Origin: Pseudomonas sp. LP_7_YM
GTDB taxonomy: Bacteria; Pseudomonadota; Gammaproteobacteria; Pseudomonadales; Pseudomonadaceae
Assembly (NCBI RefSeq): GCF_004364435.1
Contig: NZ_SOCT01000003.1
Coordinates: forward strand, 1-64,000
Direction: 5' to 3'
Length of the DNA: 64,000 nucleotides
Under the pieces are notes generated by a model. The model saw only the letters and a program-made list of their open reading frames with translations. It searched no databases and was not told where the DNA came from. Positions 43,428-53,257 of the stretch are shown here, piece by piece; the stretch's first letter is position 1; every line of letters starts with the position of its first letter. Position numbers and translations under genes: made by a program.

Positions 43428-43611
43428 GCAGACACCTCACGAAACAATTGATGACAATAGTCCATCACCTTAACAAAAAAGAAAGTGCAGGACCTAGCAT
43501 GAAGCAATTTGGCAGGTCTGACGTTTATCTGCGAGATTGCCGACAGGCCCGCCTCATCGGCCTGACGCCGCGTACCGCCAAAAAAAATGAAATCACTCCC
43601 CCGCTCTGACA

Positions 43612-43959
43612 TTAATTTTTTTCTGCTGTGTAGCTCGCCTTATATTCAGCCAAGGTGGTCGTCAGTCGAAGAATGGCGTCCTGATCTTCCTTGACCAACG
43701 TTCTGTAGCTTCCGAGCACCCACTCTTCCACTTCGCTGAGATCCTCAATGGGGGACGGAGTGTGTGACCCGGTCAAGACATACAGCACATCAACACCCTT
43801 GGCAGCCACGGCCGCTAGATAATCGGCCTTCGGCGTGCGTTCACCACTCTCATACTTGCCTTGGGCATTGGGCTCGACACCACCAATTTCGCCAAACGCT
43901 CGCTGCGAAAGCCCCAGCCGCTCTCGCTCTTGCCTGATACGGGCACCAATTCCACTCAT
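43612..43959 (-). CDS. XRE-family transcriptional regulator
   Basis: 115 residues from ATG 43959 (MSGIGARIRQERERLGLSQR); the in-frame extension to 44073 overlaps the divergent gene's promoter. The HTH covers ~5-60 (LGLSQRAFGEIGGVEPNAQG, then YESGERTPKADYLAAVAAKG), followed by DVLYVLTGSHTP, a pattern of CI-like phage repressors. The C-terminal ~45 residues are helical. It is divergent from a small Cro-like gene at 44042. Confidence 0.85.
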   Translation of the reverse strand: MSGIGARIRQERERLGLSQRAFGEIGGVEPNAQGKYESGERTPKADYLAAVAAKGVDVLYVLTGSHTPSPIEDLSEVEEWVLGSYRTLVKEDQDAILRLTTTLAEYKASYTAEKN

Positions 43960-44041
43960 TTGAATGCGTAACCTTATTGACCCCATCCTTACGAATGGTA
44001 GAATCCTGATAAATTTGTACAGACTTGAACGGTTTTGAACT

Positions 44042-44275
44042 ATGCCCGGAATCCGCACCGCAGCACAAGCCAAGGCCTGGCTGGAACAGCAAGGTAAATC
44101 TGTTCAAGAGTTTGCCCGCGAAAACAGCGTCGATCCGGCGACGACTTATCAGATTCTTTCCGGTCGAAAAAAAGGTCGTCGTGGCGAATCCCACAAAGTG
44201 GCGGTGCTGCTGGGTATGAAAATAGGCGTGATACCAACGCAATCGCCGGATAGCGGTGATTTATCGACAGATTAG
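44042..44275 (+). CDS. small Cro-like DNA-binding protein
   Basis: A 77-residue protein: RTAAQAKAWLEQQGKSVQEF, ARENSVDPATTYQILSGRKK, GESHKVAVLLGMKIGVIP. This matches a family of short HTH proteins in Pseudomonas whose helix-turn-helix tolerates a Lys/Arg-rich wing. Divergence from an XRE repressor over an 82-nt gap suggests mutual regulation, as in phage switches, but no phage structural genes are near. The function is unknown. Confidence 0.75.
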   Translation: MPGIRTAAQAKAWLEQQGKSVQEFARENSVDPATTYQILSGRKKGRRGESHKVAVLLGMKIGVIPTQSPDSGDLSTD

Positions 44276-44364
44276 GTCCCGCAGAGCGTGGACCTTCTGC
44301 AACATTTGTCCAGGGAAGGTATAAGTGCGTGGGCGCTCGCTCAGCCTGAATCCATCACAGGTCA

Positions 44365-44853
44365 TTATCGTGTGTCCGAGGGAGCTCGTAGTGACTGATG
44401 CACTGCCCGCTCCATCCAGAACAGTGCGGCTTCTTCTCCCACATGCATATAGCCGAGCCGGCGGTACAGCCTCACTGCGGGGTTTGTTTTAAACACCTTG
44501 AGCCGAACACTCGCGCACCCCTGTGCTATCGCCACTTGTTCAACGCAGGTCATTATCCATTGGCCGACGCCTTCACCGCGGCGGGCCTCGATCAGTTGCA
44601 CATCACGCACATACAGATAGCCGGTTTCGAGGGTTAACCCGAGAAACCCGATTGGCTTTCCTGACTGAATGACAAGGTAACTCTCTCGCCGCGGCCACTC
44701 AGCATCAAACGCTTGCGGCTGCCACACCAGACCGTAACAAAGGTAATAATCGCGCATGTTGACCCGGGTCAATTCACGGGCAAATGCCAGATCGCTATCT
44801 GCTGCTGGTTGCAATAAAAGCGAATTGCCTGATACGTCAGTTATGAAGGCCAT
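44365..44853 (-). CDS. GNAT-family N-acetyltransferase
   Basis: A 162-residue GNAT: LQPAADSDLAFARELTRVN at the start, IQSGKPIGFLGLTLE in the core, acetyl-CoA loop EARRGEGVGQWIMTCVEQ and VRLYRRLGYMHVGEE. ATG 44853 directly follows the stop of the nitrilase-family gene, so the two are co-transcribed. The substrate is unknown. Confidence 0.9.
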   Translation of the reverse strand: MAFITDVSGNSLLLQPAADSDLAFARELTRVNMRDYYLCYGLVWQPQAFDAEWPRRESYLVIQSGKPIGFLGLTLETGYLYVRDVQLIEARRGEGVGQWIMTCVEQVAIAQGCASVRLKVFKTNPAVRLYRRLGYMHVGEEAALFWMERAVHQSLRAPSDTR

Positions 44854-45627
44854 CTACAATTTGACCGCAACGGCAGTCGCGGACCATGCAGCGTCACTAC
44901 GTCGCACCAGAAGCAATTCCTCTCCTGCCCCGGAGATTTGCGCGACCATCTCGCCATCCTCATCCCACAGCGCGCTGCGCCCGCCGGACAGCCAACCACC
45001 GGTGCTGCCCGCATAGTTCGCCATTAATACCGACATCCGATGCGTTCGCGCATAGCCACTCAGCAGCGCCGAGTCATGCGCATAGCCTGCGCCGGAAATC
45101 AATACGCTTGCTGCATAAATGGTCGAGCCCGCTTCGGCAGCCTTTTTTGCGTGAGCCACTTGGGCGAAGTCGGCACAGACCGCCAACGCTAGACGCTCGC
45201 CTGCGATATCGACTGGCGCGCCGCCAGTTCCGGCACCGAAAACCGATTCTTCGCCGCTGTGCAGGTGTTGCTTGTAATACAGGTCGAGCCCGCCGTCGGC
45301 CTGAAAAACGAGCGCTGCAATCAGCACTTGGCCGGGAGTTGAGGAACGGATGGGGGCACCCGCTACCGTGACCATTTTCAGCTCCCGTGCCATATCCCGC
45401 ATCGGTTGCAGGCGCGGGTCACAGGCCGAGAACGCCAGATTGCCCGCCAAGGTCGGCTCATAACCGGTCAACGACAGTTCTGGAAACATCAGGAAGTTCG
45501 CCCCGCGTCCAGCGGCAATCTCCATGAAGTGCAGATGACGCTGTACATTCCCTTCGATGTCTCCTGCCATGGAGGATGACTGGGCTACGGCAAACACCGG
45601 CGCTCGGGTTTGTTCACTCACCTGCAT
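44854..45627 (-). CDS. carbon-nitrogen hydrolase (nitrilase superfamily)
   Basis: 257 residues from ATG 45627 (MQVSEQTRAPVFAVAQSSSM); the frame extends to 45675 without support. Catalytic triad: Glu in LMFPELSLTGYEP, Lys in LDLYYKQHLHSGEE, Cys in RLALAVCADFAQV. Superfamily members hydrolyse amides or N-carbamoyl compounds, or act as the amidase part of larger enzymes. It is followed without a gap by a GNAT gene. The substrate cannot be assigned. Confidence 0.9.
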   Translation of the reverse strand: MQVSEQTRAPVFAVAQSSSMAGDIEGNVQRHLHFMEIAAGRGANFLMFPELSLTGYEPTLAGNLAFSACDPRLQPMRDMARELKMVTVAGAPIRSSTPGQVLIAALVFQADGGLDLYYKQHLHSGEESVFGAGTGGAPVDIAGERLALAVCADFAQVAHAKKAAEAGSTIYAASVLISGAGYAHDSALLSGYARTHRMSVLMANYAGSTGGWLSGGRSALWDEDGEMVAQISGAGEELLLVRRSDAAWSATAVAVKL

Positions 45628-45821
45628 CGTTGCTACTCCTGGCTGTTCGTGACCTTGTCCCTTCTTAGGACGCATTCTAACGGTGTCCTAAGACTTGACC
45701 AGTCTTGCGACGAGTTCATCCGATGCAATCAACAACGCTCACCATCACGACGATTGGAATTTCCAATTGAATAACGCCACGCCCGTGCAGTAAGCTCGCC
45801 CACATTCTTTGGAGACTTGCC

Positions 45822-45965
45822 ATGCTGCCTTCCATCCCCAATCAGCTTCAGCGCTCTGCCGACGCCTCGCGTCAGGCAAGTGCATGGGCTGTGCTGGGTG
45901 CATCGGCAATATCGCCTCCTGCTTCTTATTTGTATGGGTATTGGTTTAGCCACTGGCGCGCCTGA
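45822..45965 (+). CDS. leader peptide rich in aromatic residues, upstream of DAHP synthase
   Basis: 47 codons from ATG 45822, behind TTGGAGACTTGC. Near the C-terminus it contains SYLYGYWFSHWRA: three Tyr, two Trp and one Phe within ten codons. It ends about 50 nt before an intrinsic terminator, which in turn precedes the DAHP synthase gene. This is the classical layout of ribosome-mediated attenuation: stalling at aromatic codons under starvation would favour read-through into aromatic amino-acid synthesis. Too short for usual gene finding; the peptide itself probably has no other function. Confidence 0.8.
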   Translation: MLPSIPNQLQRSADASRQASAWAVLGASAISPPASYLYGYWFSHWRA

Positions 45966-46015
45966 TACCTGACCGGCGCCCATGAATCACGGGACGCCCA
46001 CCAGAGATAACTCTA

Positions 46016-46041
46016 CCCCCGGTCGGCCTCCCGACCGGGGG
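46016..46041 (+). terminator. attenuator-type intrinsic terminator before the DAHP synthase gene
   Basis: An 11-bp perfect stem CCCCCGGTCGG / CCGACCGGGGG with loop CCTC, followed by GTTTTCGTTTTT. It lies 51 nt after the leader peptide stop and 250 nt before the structural gene, so it can act as the regulated terminator. Confidence 0.9.
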
Positions 46042-46098
46042 TTTTCGTTTTTCTGGCCTTCATAAAATCAACTAACGCTTCGAATTGAGGAACATGAC

Positions 46099-46251
46099 AT
46101 GAAATACAGCACCTATTACCGCAACGACGTCGACTTTGCATGGCGATTTAGCAACCTCCGCTCGGGACAGCCAGCCGCCTCCGATCGGTCACTGACAGGT
46201 GGCAAATCAACACAACCGGCCAGCAAGGCCAATTGTCGAACATCCCAGTAG
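46099..46251 (+). CDS. second small aromatic-rich frame between attenuator and DAHP synthase
   Basis: 50 codons from ATG 46099 to TAG 46251, with GAGG upstream. The N-terminal part reads MKYSTYYRNDVDFAWRFSN, again rich in Tyr, Phe and Trp. It follows an overlapping ATGACATGA mini-frame (46094). It ends 40 nt before the DAHP synthase start and could couple translation, or form a second regulatory leader. It may also be chance; the aromatic content is the only functional hint. Confidence 0.45.
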   Translation: MKYSTYYRNDVDFAWRFSNLRSGQPAASDRSLTGGKSTQPASKANCRTSQ

Positions 46252-46291
46252 GTCGGCGCGGGACAACGCCCGCCGACCAGGAAACCTGAAT

Positions 46292-47377
46292 ATGAATTCG
46301 TCCGTCGTTGCACCCGACCTGTCCGACCTGCAGTCCGGCACCGTGACGCTGATTGACAGTCGCCCTGCCCCACAACGCCTGCCCAGCCCTCTGGTACTGA
46401 AAAACCAGCTGCCGCTGGATCTCAGGCTTTGCGCACAAGTTGCAGCCCATCGGCAATCAGTGCGCGCCATCCTTAACGGTGAAGACTCTCGCCTGTTGGT
46501 GATCGTGGGGCCCTGCTCCCTACACGACTCCGAATCTGCCCTCGAATACGCCGCACGCCTGGCCAACCTTGCTTTCGAAGTCAGCGATCAGATGCTTGTG
46601 GTGATGCGTGCTTACGTCGAAAAACCCCGCACCACGGTGGGCTGGAAAGGTCTGGCATACGATCCGAATCTGGATGGCAGTGACGACATGGCTGCGGGCC
46701 TGACGCTGTCTCGTCACCTGATGCGCGAAATGATCCGCTTGGGGCTGCCGATCGCGACTGAATTGCTGCAGCCGATGGCTGCCGGCTATTTCGACGACCT
46801 GCTGAGCTGGGTCGCCATCGGCGCGCGAACCACCGAGTCGCAGATTCACCGGGAAACCGCCAGTGGTTTGCACATGCCGGTCGGCTTCAAGAACGGTACA
46901 GACGGCGGCGTCTGCGTGGCCTGCGATGCCATTCGTTCGGCGGCCCATGCCCACCGCCACTTTGGCATGGACCCTCATGGGCATCCCTCGATCATTGAAA
47001 CCCGGGGTAATCCGGATACCCACATCGTATTGCGCGGCGGGCACAACGGGCCTAATCACGACGACACGAGCATCGCCAGGGTCAACGCCAGCCTGAACCA
47101 GCAACGTATCGCTGCGCGCATCATGGTTGACTGCAGTCACGCCAACAGCGGCAAGGATCCATTGCGCCAGCCTCAAGTGTTCAACGATGTTCTGCGACAG
47201 CGTCTGGCAGGTAATCGCAGCCTGATCGGCATGATGCTGGAAAGCCATCTGTTTGCAGGCTGCCAGCCGTTGAGCGAATCGTTGCGCTATGGCGTCTCGA
47301 TCACCGATGGCTGCCTGGGCTGGGACGATACAGAAAGCCTGCTGCGTGCGGCCGTCCATAAACTGCGTTACAGGTAA
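46292..47377 (+). CDS. 3-deoxy-7-phosphoheptulonate (DAHP) synthase, class I
   Basis: 361 residues from ATG 46292 behind AGGAAAC; the frame is open further upstream but without support. AroF/G/H-type motifs: LLVIVGPCSLHDSESALEYA, YVEKPRTTVGWKGLAYDP, ATELLQPMAAGYFDDLLSW, GFKNGTDGG, VLRGGHNGPNH, MVDCSHANSGKDP. It joins phosphoenolpyruvate and erythrose 4-phosphate in the first step of the shikimate pathway. The feedback type is not obvious from sequence; the leader codons (Tyr, Trp, Phe) suggest control by more than one aromatic amino acid. Confidence 0.95.
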   Translation: MNSSVVAPDLSDLQSGTVTLIDSRPAPQRLPSPLVLKNQLPLDLRLCAQVAAHRQSVRAILNGEDSRLLVIVGPCSLHDSESALEYAARLANLAFEVSDQMLVVMRAYVEKPRTTVGWKGLAYDPNLDGSDDMAAGLTLSRHLMREMIRLGLPIATELLQPMAAGYFDDLLSWVAIGARTTESQIHRETASGLHMPVGFKNGTDGGVCVACDAIRSAAHAHRHFGMDPHGHPSIIETRGNPDTHIVLRGGHNGPNHDDTSIARVNASLNQQRIAARIMVDCSHANSGKDPLRQPQVFNDVLRQRLAGNRSLIGMMLESHLFAGCQPLSESLRYGVSITDGCLGWDDTESLLRAAVHKLRYR

Positions 47378-47687
47378 TCATGGGCATTGGCCACATGGGA
47401 AGTGGGGCCGACGCGTGCGGCCCATTTCCCTGATACTTGTCTGTGCTGGCAGCAGCCCCTCTGCGCTTTACGGATTGAAGGCGTAGGAAATCCAGCAGGT
47501 ATGTCTCAGACCTGTCGCAAGATTCATTCGGCGCACTGGCCTGTGCTTTGTGATCCGGGCCATTCGCCCAAAGCAGACTTTGTCGCAGAGGGCGACGAAC
47601 ACGCCATCTTTGGTTCGGTCTTCATCCAACGTCACTGCTCCGCCTCGGCTACCCTCGAACGTTCAACCAAGCGAGGGAGTGCTAAAG
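47378..47687. other. intergenic with a long imperfect hairpin
   Basis: Just after the DAHP synthase stop, GGGAAGTGGGGCCG (47397-47410) and CGGCCCATTTCCC (47418-47430) can pair imperfectly; there is no T-run, so termination is uncertain. The rest probably holds the lipase promoter. No gene seen. Confidence 0.45.
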
Positions 47688-48572
47688 ATGAACGACATAC
47701 AGGTGACGACCAAATACCCGATCCTGCTGGTGCACGGCCTGTTCGGTTTTGATCGCATCGCCAATTTCGACATGTTCTACGGGATCGTCCAGGCGCTGGA
47801 GAAAGCCGGATGCCGCGTCCACGTCCCGGCTCTGTCAGGGGTCCACGACAACGAGACTCGCGGCGAGCAACTGCTGCTGCAAATCGAGAGTTTTCTAAAG
47901 CGCTCCGGCTATCTGAAGGTCAATCTCATCGGTCACAGCCAGGGAGCGCTGACCTCGCGCTACGCTGCGGCCGTACGCCCTGAGCTGATCGCTTCCGTGA
48001 CTTCGGTCAGCGGCCCGAATCACGGATCGGAAGTCGCCGATCGGGTAAGAGAAGCGTTAACGCCGGGTAAGTTGCCCGAACGACAGGCAGCAAGACTGGT
48101 TAGCGGGTTCGCCCACTTTTTGGCGTTGCTCAGCGGCAACCCCGGGCTGCCACAGGACCCTGTGCGCGCGCTGGACGCATTGACCACCGAAGGCGTCGCG
48201 CACTTCAATCTCAAGTACCCCCAGGGGCTGCCCGGGGAATGGGGCAGTGATGGTGCGGAACAGGTAAACGGCGTGAATTACTACTCCTGGAGCGGCTGCA
48301 TTCAAGGTTCGCTTCGCAGTGAAGGGCAGAATGCATTGGACCCTCTGCATTTGGCATTGCGTGGTTACGCGCTGCTTTTCAAACGCGAGACAGCTCAAAA
48401 CGACGGTCTGGTCGGACGCTACAGCTCACACCTGGGCAAGGTCATTCGCTCCGATTACCCCCTCGATCACGTCGACGCGATAAACCAGACGGCTGGGCTG
48501 GTGCGCAAGGATGTCGATCCAGTGAAACTCTACGTCGATCACGCGGCCTTCCTCTACGCAAGGGGCCTGTAG
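47688..48572 (+). CDS. triacylglycerol lipase, family I (no signal peptide)
   Basis: 294 residues from ATG 47688 behind GAGGGAGTGC; a longer frame to 47550 is rejected. Oxyanion region [15 protein letters not shown], nucleophile Ser84 in [26 protein letters not shown], catalytic Asp in [14 protein letters not shown] and His in [11 protein letters not shown]. This is the Pseudomonas lactonizing-lipase type. The absence of an N-terminal signal and of the usual cysteine pair suggests the group of lipases without classical export. No lif foldase gene is adjacent. Confidence 0.93.
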   Translation: MNDIQVTTKYPILLVHGLFGFDRIANFDMFYGIVQALEKAGCRVHVPALSGVHDNETRGEQLLLQIESFLKRSGYLKVNLIGHSQGALTSRYAAAVRPELIASVTSVSGPNHGSEVADRVREALTPGKLPERQAARLVSGFAHFLALLSGNPGLPQDPVRALDALTTEGVAHFNLKYPQGLPGEWGSDGAEQVNGVNYYSWSGCIQGSLRSEGQNALDPLHLALRGYALLFKRETAQNDGLVGRYSSHLGKVIRSDYPLDHVDAINQTAGLVRKDVDPVKLYVDHAAFLYARGL

Positions 48573-48677
48573 CGCCAGCCCGTGATGATCGCGTTCGGGC
48601 TGTAAGTCGGAACTTTCTCGGGAAAAGCCTCCCTTAATCCGGTAGGCTCTTTCCTTTTTTTGACAGGAGTACACCCC

Positions 48678-48959
48678 ATGGCTAAAGCCACTGCCCGCCA
48701 CATCCTTGTTTCCAGTGAAGACAAATGCAACGAACTCAAAACTCAGATCGAAGGCGGTGCCGATTTTGCCGAAGTCGCGAAAGCCAACTCCAGCTGCCCT
48801 TCCAGCCGTCAGGGCGGTGATCTGGGCTCGTTCGGTCCGGGCCAGATGGTCAAGGAATTCGATACCGTCGTATTCAGCGCACCAGTGAATGTCGTGCAGG
48901 GCCCGGTGAAAACCCAGTTCGGTTATCACTTGCTGGAAGTCACCAGCCGTCAGGACTGA
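48678..48959 (+). CDS. ppiC: parvulin-type peptidyl-prolyl isomerase
   Basis: A 93-residue single-domain parvulin from ATG 48678: ARHILVSSEDKCNELKTQIE, GADFAEVAKANSSCPSSRQG, GDLGSFGPGQMVKEFDTVVF, GPVKTQFGYHLLEVTSRQ. It corresponds to E. coli PpiC, a small cytoplasmic isomerase. The conserved His pair and the Cys in SSCPS are present. It stands alone, with a strong terminator downstream. A second stand-alone parvulin is at 56258-56533. Confidence 0.95.
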   Translation: MAKATARHILVSSEDKCNELKTQIEGGADFAEVAKANSSCPSSRQGGDLGSFGPGQMVKEFDTVVFSAPVNVVQGPVKTQFGYHLLEVTSRQD

Positions 48960-48981
48960 TCCTGCCGACTGTGCGCTTCCA

Positions 48982-49016
48982 ACGGCCCGCCCTGAAAAGC
49001 GGGCCGTTCTTGTTTA
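48982..49016 (+). terminator. terminator of ppiC
   Basis: Stem AACGGCCCGC / GCGGGCCGTT with an 8-nt loop followed by CTTGTTT, 22 nt after the ppiC stop. The remaining intergenic DNA to 49301 shows no gene and should hold the yejA promoter. Confidence 0.9.
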
Positions 49017-49301
49017 CCAAGCAGGAAAAAACCATCACTTGTGGATTGAGGCAAAGAAATTGCTTTTGTAATAGGGTTAACCGGTTTGCAGACACGCCAG
49101 CGCTTGGCAAGCCCTGGCTTTCCTATCAAGAAGTCAGCAGCGACGAGCATTGTGCGGTTACAAAGGTCGCGGTGTTGCGGTAACGTGCCACCGGAGGTAA
49201 CGCATTAGAAACCTGCAAGAAAAAACTTCGGCGCAGGCCACACGCCAGCCCATGACCTTCAACCCTGACGTTGCGCCAAGACGTCAGTCAGGATTCGTGT
49301 A

Positions 49302-51170
49302 ATGCGTTTTGTCTGTTCATCGCTGATCGTCGCAACACTGGTCTTTATCTCAGGTTTCCAATCCCTGTCCGCTGCACCTCAACATGCGTTGACGGTCTAT
49401 GGCGAGGCCCCGCGCTACTCCGCAGATTTCAAGCATTTCGACTATGTGAACCCGCGCGCCCCAAAAGGCGGCAGCATGCGCCGGTCTGCGCAGGAAATCG
49501 GTCAGTACGACCACATCATGCCCTACCTGGACAAAGGTACTGGCGTGTCTCAAGTCAATGGCCTGCTCTATTCGCCACTGGCCGTGAAATCGCTGGATGA
49601 GCCTTACACGGTGTACGGCCTGATCGCCGGAAAAATGGAACGCGCCGCCGACGGCATGTCGCTGCGCTTCTTCCTCAATCCCAAGGCGCGATTCTCCGAC
49701 GGCACTCCCGTTACTGCCCAAGACGTGCGGTTTACCTACGATCTGCTGATGACCCAGGGCAGCCTGTCGTACCGCACCGAGTTTGGTGATGTCAAAGGCG
49801 TGGAAATCGAATCGCCGACGCAAATTCGCTTCGACTTCAAAAGCAACGAAAACCGCACGCTTGCCCTTGATCTGGCTTCTCTGCCCGTGCTGCCCGAACA
49901 TTATTGGAACGGCAAGGACTTCGCCAACGGCGGCGGTTTCGAGATCCCGGTCGGCAGTGGTCCGTATCGCATCGGCAAGGTCGATCCGGGCCGCAGCATC
50001 ACCTTCGAGCGCGACCCGGACTGGTGGGCCAGGGACTTGCCGGTTAACCGGGGCATGTACAACTTCGACCACTTCAGCGTCGAGTACTTCGGTGATACCG
50101 ATGTCGCCCGCCAGGTGCTGCGCGGCGGCGGGTACGACTACAACCGCGAGTACTCGGCCACCGGTTACTCCATCGGCTACGACAGCCCGGCCCTGACGGA
50201 AGGACGGCTACAGCGGGCACATCTGGCCAAGGGTGCAGTGCAAAGCTCTCAAGGCTTCGTGTTCAATCTCGACCGGCCCAAATTTCAGGATCGCCGCGTG
50301 CGTCAGGCGCTGGCCCTGCTTTGGGATTTCGAGTGGACCAATAAACAGATGATGCGCAATGTCTACGTGCGCCAGAACAGCTATTTCTCCAACAGCGACC
50401 TGGCCGCTACTCAGTTGCCTACCGAATCCGAGTTGCGAGTGCTAGAGCCCTTGCGCGGCCAGGTGCCACCCGAAGTCTTTACCAGCGTATTCCAGACACC
50501 CAGCACCGACGGCACCGGTTTTATCCGCGATAAGCAACTGCAGGCACTGGCCCTGCTGGAAGAAGCCGGATGGATGCCCAAGGGCGACAGACTGGTGAAC
50601 GCTGAAGGTGAGCCGCTGAGCTTCACCTTCCTCAACGGGCAAAGCGGTTTCGAAAAGATCCTGCTTCCATACAAACGTAATCTGGCGCAGATCGGCATCG
50701 ACTTCGAAATCCGTCGCATCGATTCGGCCCAGTACCTGAATCGCGTCATGGCCCGCGACTACGACATGATCGTGACCGGGTACGGTGTATCGACCTCGCC
50801 GGGCATGGAGCTGTACAACAACTTCGGCTCGAAAGTGGCCAGGGACTCGGGCTCAAGCAACTACATGGTGCTGCGCGATCCGGCCGTCGACAGCTTGATC
50901 AACGGCCTGGCCAAGGCAGACACAAAACCGGCCATGATCGACTACGCCCATGCACTGGACCGCGTCCTGCAATGGGGCTTCTACTGGATCCCCAACTACT
51001 ACCCGCCAGGCTCCTCCACGGTCTGGTGGAACCGTTTCGGCATTCCCAGGATACAAGCGAGCAACAGCGAAGCGATCGACACTTGGTGGGAGATCGCTCC
51101 GCAGGCGCTGACAACTGAACAATTTACCCAGCAACGGGGCGCCTCGGCCATTCCTTCGGAGGTGAAGTAA
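49302..51170 (+). CDS. yejA: YejA-type oligopeptide-binding protein
   Basis: 622 residues with a signal peptide ([19 protein letters not shown]). Family 5 extracellular solute-binding protein: [80 protein letters not shown]. It captures peptides in the periplasm for YejBEF; the E. coli system imports microcin C and other peptides. It is the first gene of a four-gene operon and overlaps yejB by 1 nt. Confidence 0.93.
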   Translation: MRFVCSSLIVATLVFISGFQSLSAAPQHALTVYGEAPRYSADFKHFDYVNPRAPKGGSMRRSAQEIGQYDHIMPYLDKGTGVSQVNGLLYSPLAVKSLDEPYTVYGLIAGKMERAADGMSLRFFLNPKARFSDGTPVTAQDVRFTYDLLMTQGSLSYRTEFGDVKGVEIESPTQIRFDFKSNENRTLALDLASLPVLPEHYWNGKDFANGGGFEIPVGSGPYRIGKVDPGRSITFERDPDWWARDLPVNRGMYNFDHFSVEYFGDTDVARQVLRGGGYDYNREYSATGYSIGYDSPALTEGRLQRAHLAKGAVQSSQGFVFNLDRPKFQDRRVRQALALLWDFEWTNKQMMRNVYVRQNSYFSNSDLAATQLPTESELRVLEPLRGQVPPEVFTSVFQTPSTDGTGFIRDKQLQALALLEEAGWMPKGDRLVNAEGEPLSFTFLNGQSGFEKILLPYKRNLAQIGIDFEIRRIDSAQYLNRVMARDYDMIVTGYGVSTSPGMELYNNFGSKVARDSGSSNYMVLRDPAVDSLINGLAKADTKPAMIDYAHALDRVLQWGFYWIPNYYPPGSSTVWWNRFGIPRIQASNSEAIDTWWEIAPQALTTEQFTQQRGASAIPSEVK

Positions 51171-52234
51171 TGCTCGGCTACCTGACGCGCCGCCTGCTCC
51201 TGATCATCCCTACGCTGCTGTGCATTCTTCTGGTGAATTTCTTTATCGTGCAGGCGGCGCCCGGCGGGCCGGTGGAACAGGCCATCGCCAAGCTGCAAGG
51301 CGTGGCTGGCGGCGCCATAGGCGCTGGCCATACCGAAACCATGAACACCGGCCAGTCCCGCGCCAGTCGCGGCCTGGATGCCAGACTGATCAAGGAAATC
51401 GAGCACCAGTACGGCTTCGACAAACCGCTGCATGAACGCCTGTGGCTGATGCTCAAGAACTACGCAACTCTGGATTTCGGCAACAGCTTCTTTCGCGGCG
51501 CCAAAGTCACTGACCTGATTCTGCAAAAAATGCCAGTGTCGATCTCTCTTGGTCTATGGGCGACGCTGATCACCTACCTGGTGTCGATCCCGCTGGGCAT
51601 TCGCAAGGCAGTCAAACATGGCAGTTATTTCGATATCTGGAGCAGCACCGCAGTCATCATCGGTTACGCGATGCCCGCGTTCCTGTTCGCCATGCTGTTG
51701 GTGGTGCTGTTCGCCGGTGGCACCTCGCTTAGCTGGTTCCCTGTGCGCGGGCTGGTTTCGGAAGACTTCGATCAGATGACCATGCTGGGCAAGATCGCCG
51801 ACTATTTCTGGCATCTGGTGCTGCCCGTGGCATCACTGGTCATCGGTGGCTTTGCGACGCTGACCATTCTTACCAAGAACTCCTTCCTTAACGAAGTCAC
51901 CCGCCAATACGTGGTCACGGCTCGTGCCAAGGGCTTGAGCGAGCGCCGCGTGCTTTATGGGCACGTATTGCGCAACGCGATGCTGTTGGTGGTGGCGGGT
52001 ATTCCGCAGGCGTTCATTAGTGTGTTCTTCGCGGGTTCGTTGATGATCGAGGTCATTTTCTCTCTCGATGGGCTGGGCCGCATGAGCTACGAGGCGGCCG
52101 TGTCGCGAGACTATCCGGTGGTGTTCGGTTCGCTGTTCATCTTTACTCTGTTCGGGCTGCTGATAAAACTGATCGGGGACATCTGCTACACCCTGGTCGA
52201 CCCGCGAATCGACTTCAGCGCGAGGAATGCCTGA
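51170..52234 (+). CDS. yejB: YejB-type peptide ABC transporter permease
   Basis: A 354-residue inner-membrane permease of the DppB/OppB class: [20 protein letters not shown], long periplasmic loop ([20 protein letters not shown]), EAA loop [21 protein letters not shown] and [20 protein letters not shown]. The extended loop after the first span is a YejB feature. Its stop overlaps the yejE start. Confidence 0.94.
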   Translation: MLGYLTRRLLLIIPTLLCILLVNFFIVQAAPGGPVEQAIAKLQGVAGGAIGAGHTETMNTGQSRASRGLDARLIKEIEHQYGFDKPLHERLWLMLKNYATLDFGNSFFRGAKVTDLILQKMPVSISLGLWATLITYLVSIPLGIRKAVKHGSYFDIWSSTAVIIGYAMPAFLFAMLLVVLFAGGTSLSWFPVRGLVSEDFDQMTMLGKIADYFWHLVLPVASLVIGGFATLTILTKNSFLNEVTRQYVVTARAKGLSERRVLYGHVLRNAMLLVVAGIPQAFISVFFAGSLMIEVIFSLDGLGRMSYEAAVSRDYPVVFGSLFIFTLFGLLIKLIGDICYTLVDPRIDFSARNA

Positions 52235-53256
52235 TGCGCAGACTGTCTCCGGTAGCGCGTCGCCGTTTCGAGCGCTTTCGCAACAACCGCCGCGGCTGGT
52301 GGTCGCTGTGGTTGTTCTGCGCACTGTTCGCCATCAGCCTGTGCGGTGAACTGATCGCCAATGACAAACCCCTGGTGCTCAGTTATCAACACGAGCTGTA
52401 CTTTCCGGCGTTCAAACGGCACACCGAGCAAGAGTTCGGCGGCCAGCTACCCTTCCAGCCGGACTATCGCAGCGACTACGTACGCCAGCTGATCAGCAAG
52501 GGCGACGGCTGGATGCTGTTTGCGCCGATCCCGTTCAGCGATGACACCCCCAACTATGACCTGAACAAGCCCGCGCCAAGCCCGCCGTCGGCGATCAATT
52601 GGCTGGGCACCGACGATCAGGCCCGTGATGTGTTGGCCCGGGTGATCTTCGGAGCGCGGGTGTCGATCCTGTTCGCCTTGGTACTGACGGTTATCAGCGC
52701 CGTCATCGGCATCGCCGCCGGGGCTTTGCAGGGCTATTACGGGGGTTGGGTCGACCTGATCGGTCAACGCCTGCTGGAAGTGTGGTCCGGGCTGCCTGTT
52801 TTGTACCTGCTGATCATTCTCTCGGGCTTCGTGGAGCCGAATTTCTGGTGGCTGTTGGGGATCATGGCGCTGTTCTCGTGGCTGGCACTGGTGGATGTGG
52901 TGCGTGCCGAGTTTCTGCGCGGGCGCAATCTGGAGTACGTCAAAGCGGCCCGCGCTCTGGGCTTGAATGACCGCAAAGTCATCCTGCGCCACATTCTGCC
53001 CAACGCAATGAACGCAACCCTGAGCTACCTGCCGTTCATTCTCACTGGGGCCATATCAACCCTCACCGCCCTGGATTTCCTGGGATTCGGCATGCCCGCC
53101 GGCAGCGCATCACTGGGCGAGCTGATCAGCCAGGGCAAACAGAACCTGCAAGCGCCCTGGCTGGGCTTCACTGCATTCTTCACCCTGGCGCTGATCCTCT
53201 CGCTGCTGGTGTTCATTGGCGAGGCGTTGCGTGACGCCTTCGATCCGAGGTCCTGA
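52234..53256 (+). CDS. yejE: YejE-type peptide ABC transporter permease
   Basis: A 340-residue permease with an N-terminal basic stretch (LSPVARRRFERFRNNRRGWW), first span and a long soluble loop (HELYFPAFKRHTEQEFGGQL) characteristic of YejE. Transport domain: GTDDQARDVLARVIFGARVS, EAA loop VKAARALGLNDRKVILRHIL, LDFLGFGMPAGSASLGELIS. It pairs with YejB to form the channel. Confidence 0.94.
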   Translation: MRRLSPVARRRFERFRNNRRGWWSLWLFCALFAISLCGELIANDKPLVLSYQHELYFPAFKRHTEQEFGGQLPFQPDYRSDYVRQLISKGDGWMLFAPIPFSDDTPNYDLNKPAPSPPSAINWLGTDDQARDVLARVIFGARVSILFALVLTVISAVIGIAAGALQGYYGGWVDLIGQRLLEVWSGLPVLYLLIILSGFVEPNFWWLLGIMALFSWLALVDVVRAEFLRGRNLEYVKAARALGLNDRKVILRHILPNAMNATLSYLPFILTGAISTLTALDFLGFGMPAGSASLGELISQGKQNLQAPWLGFTAFFTLALILSLLVFIGEALRDAFDPRS

Positions 53257-53257
53257 C

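Noticed and set aside
45729..45983. 84-codon minus-strand frame
   Set aside because: Antisense to the aromatic leader peptide, which has a better start and a clear regulatory context.
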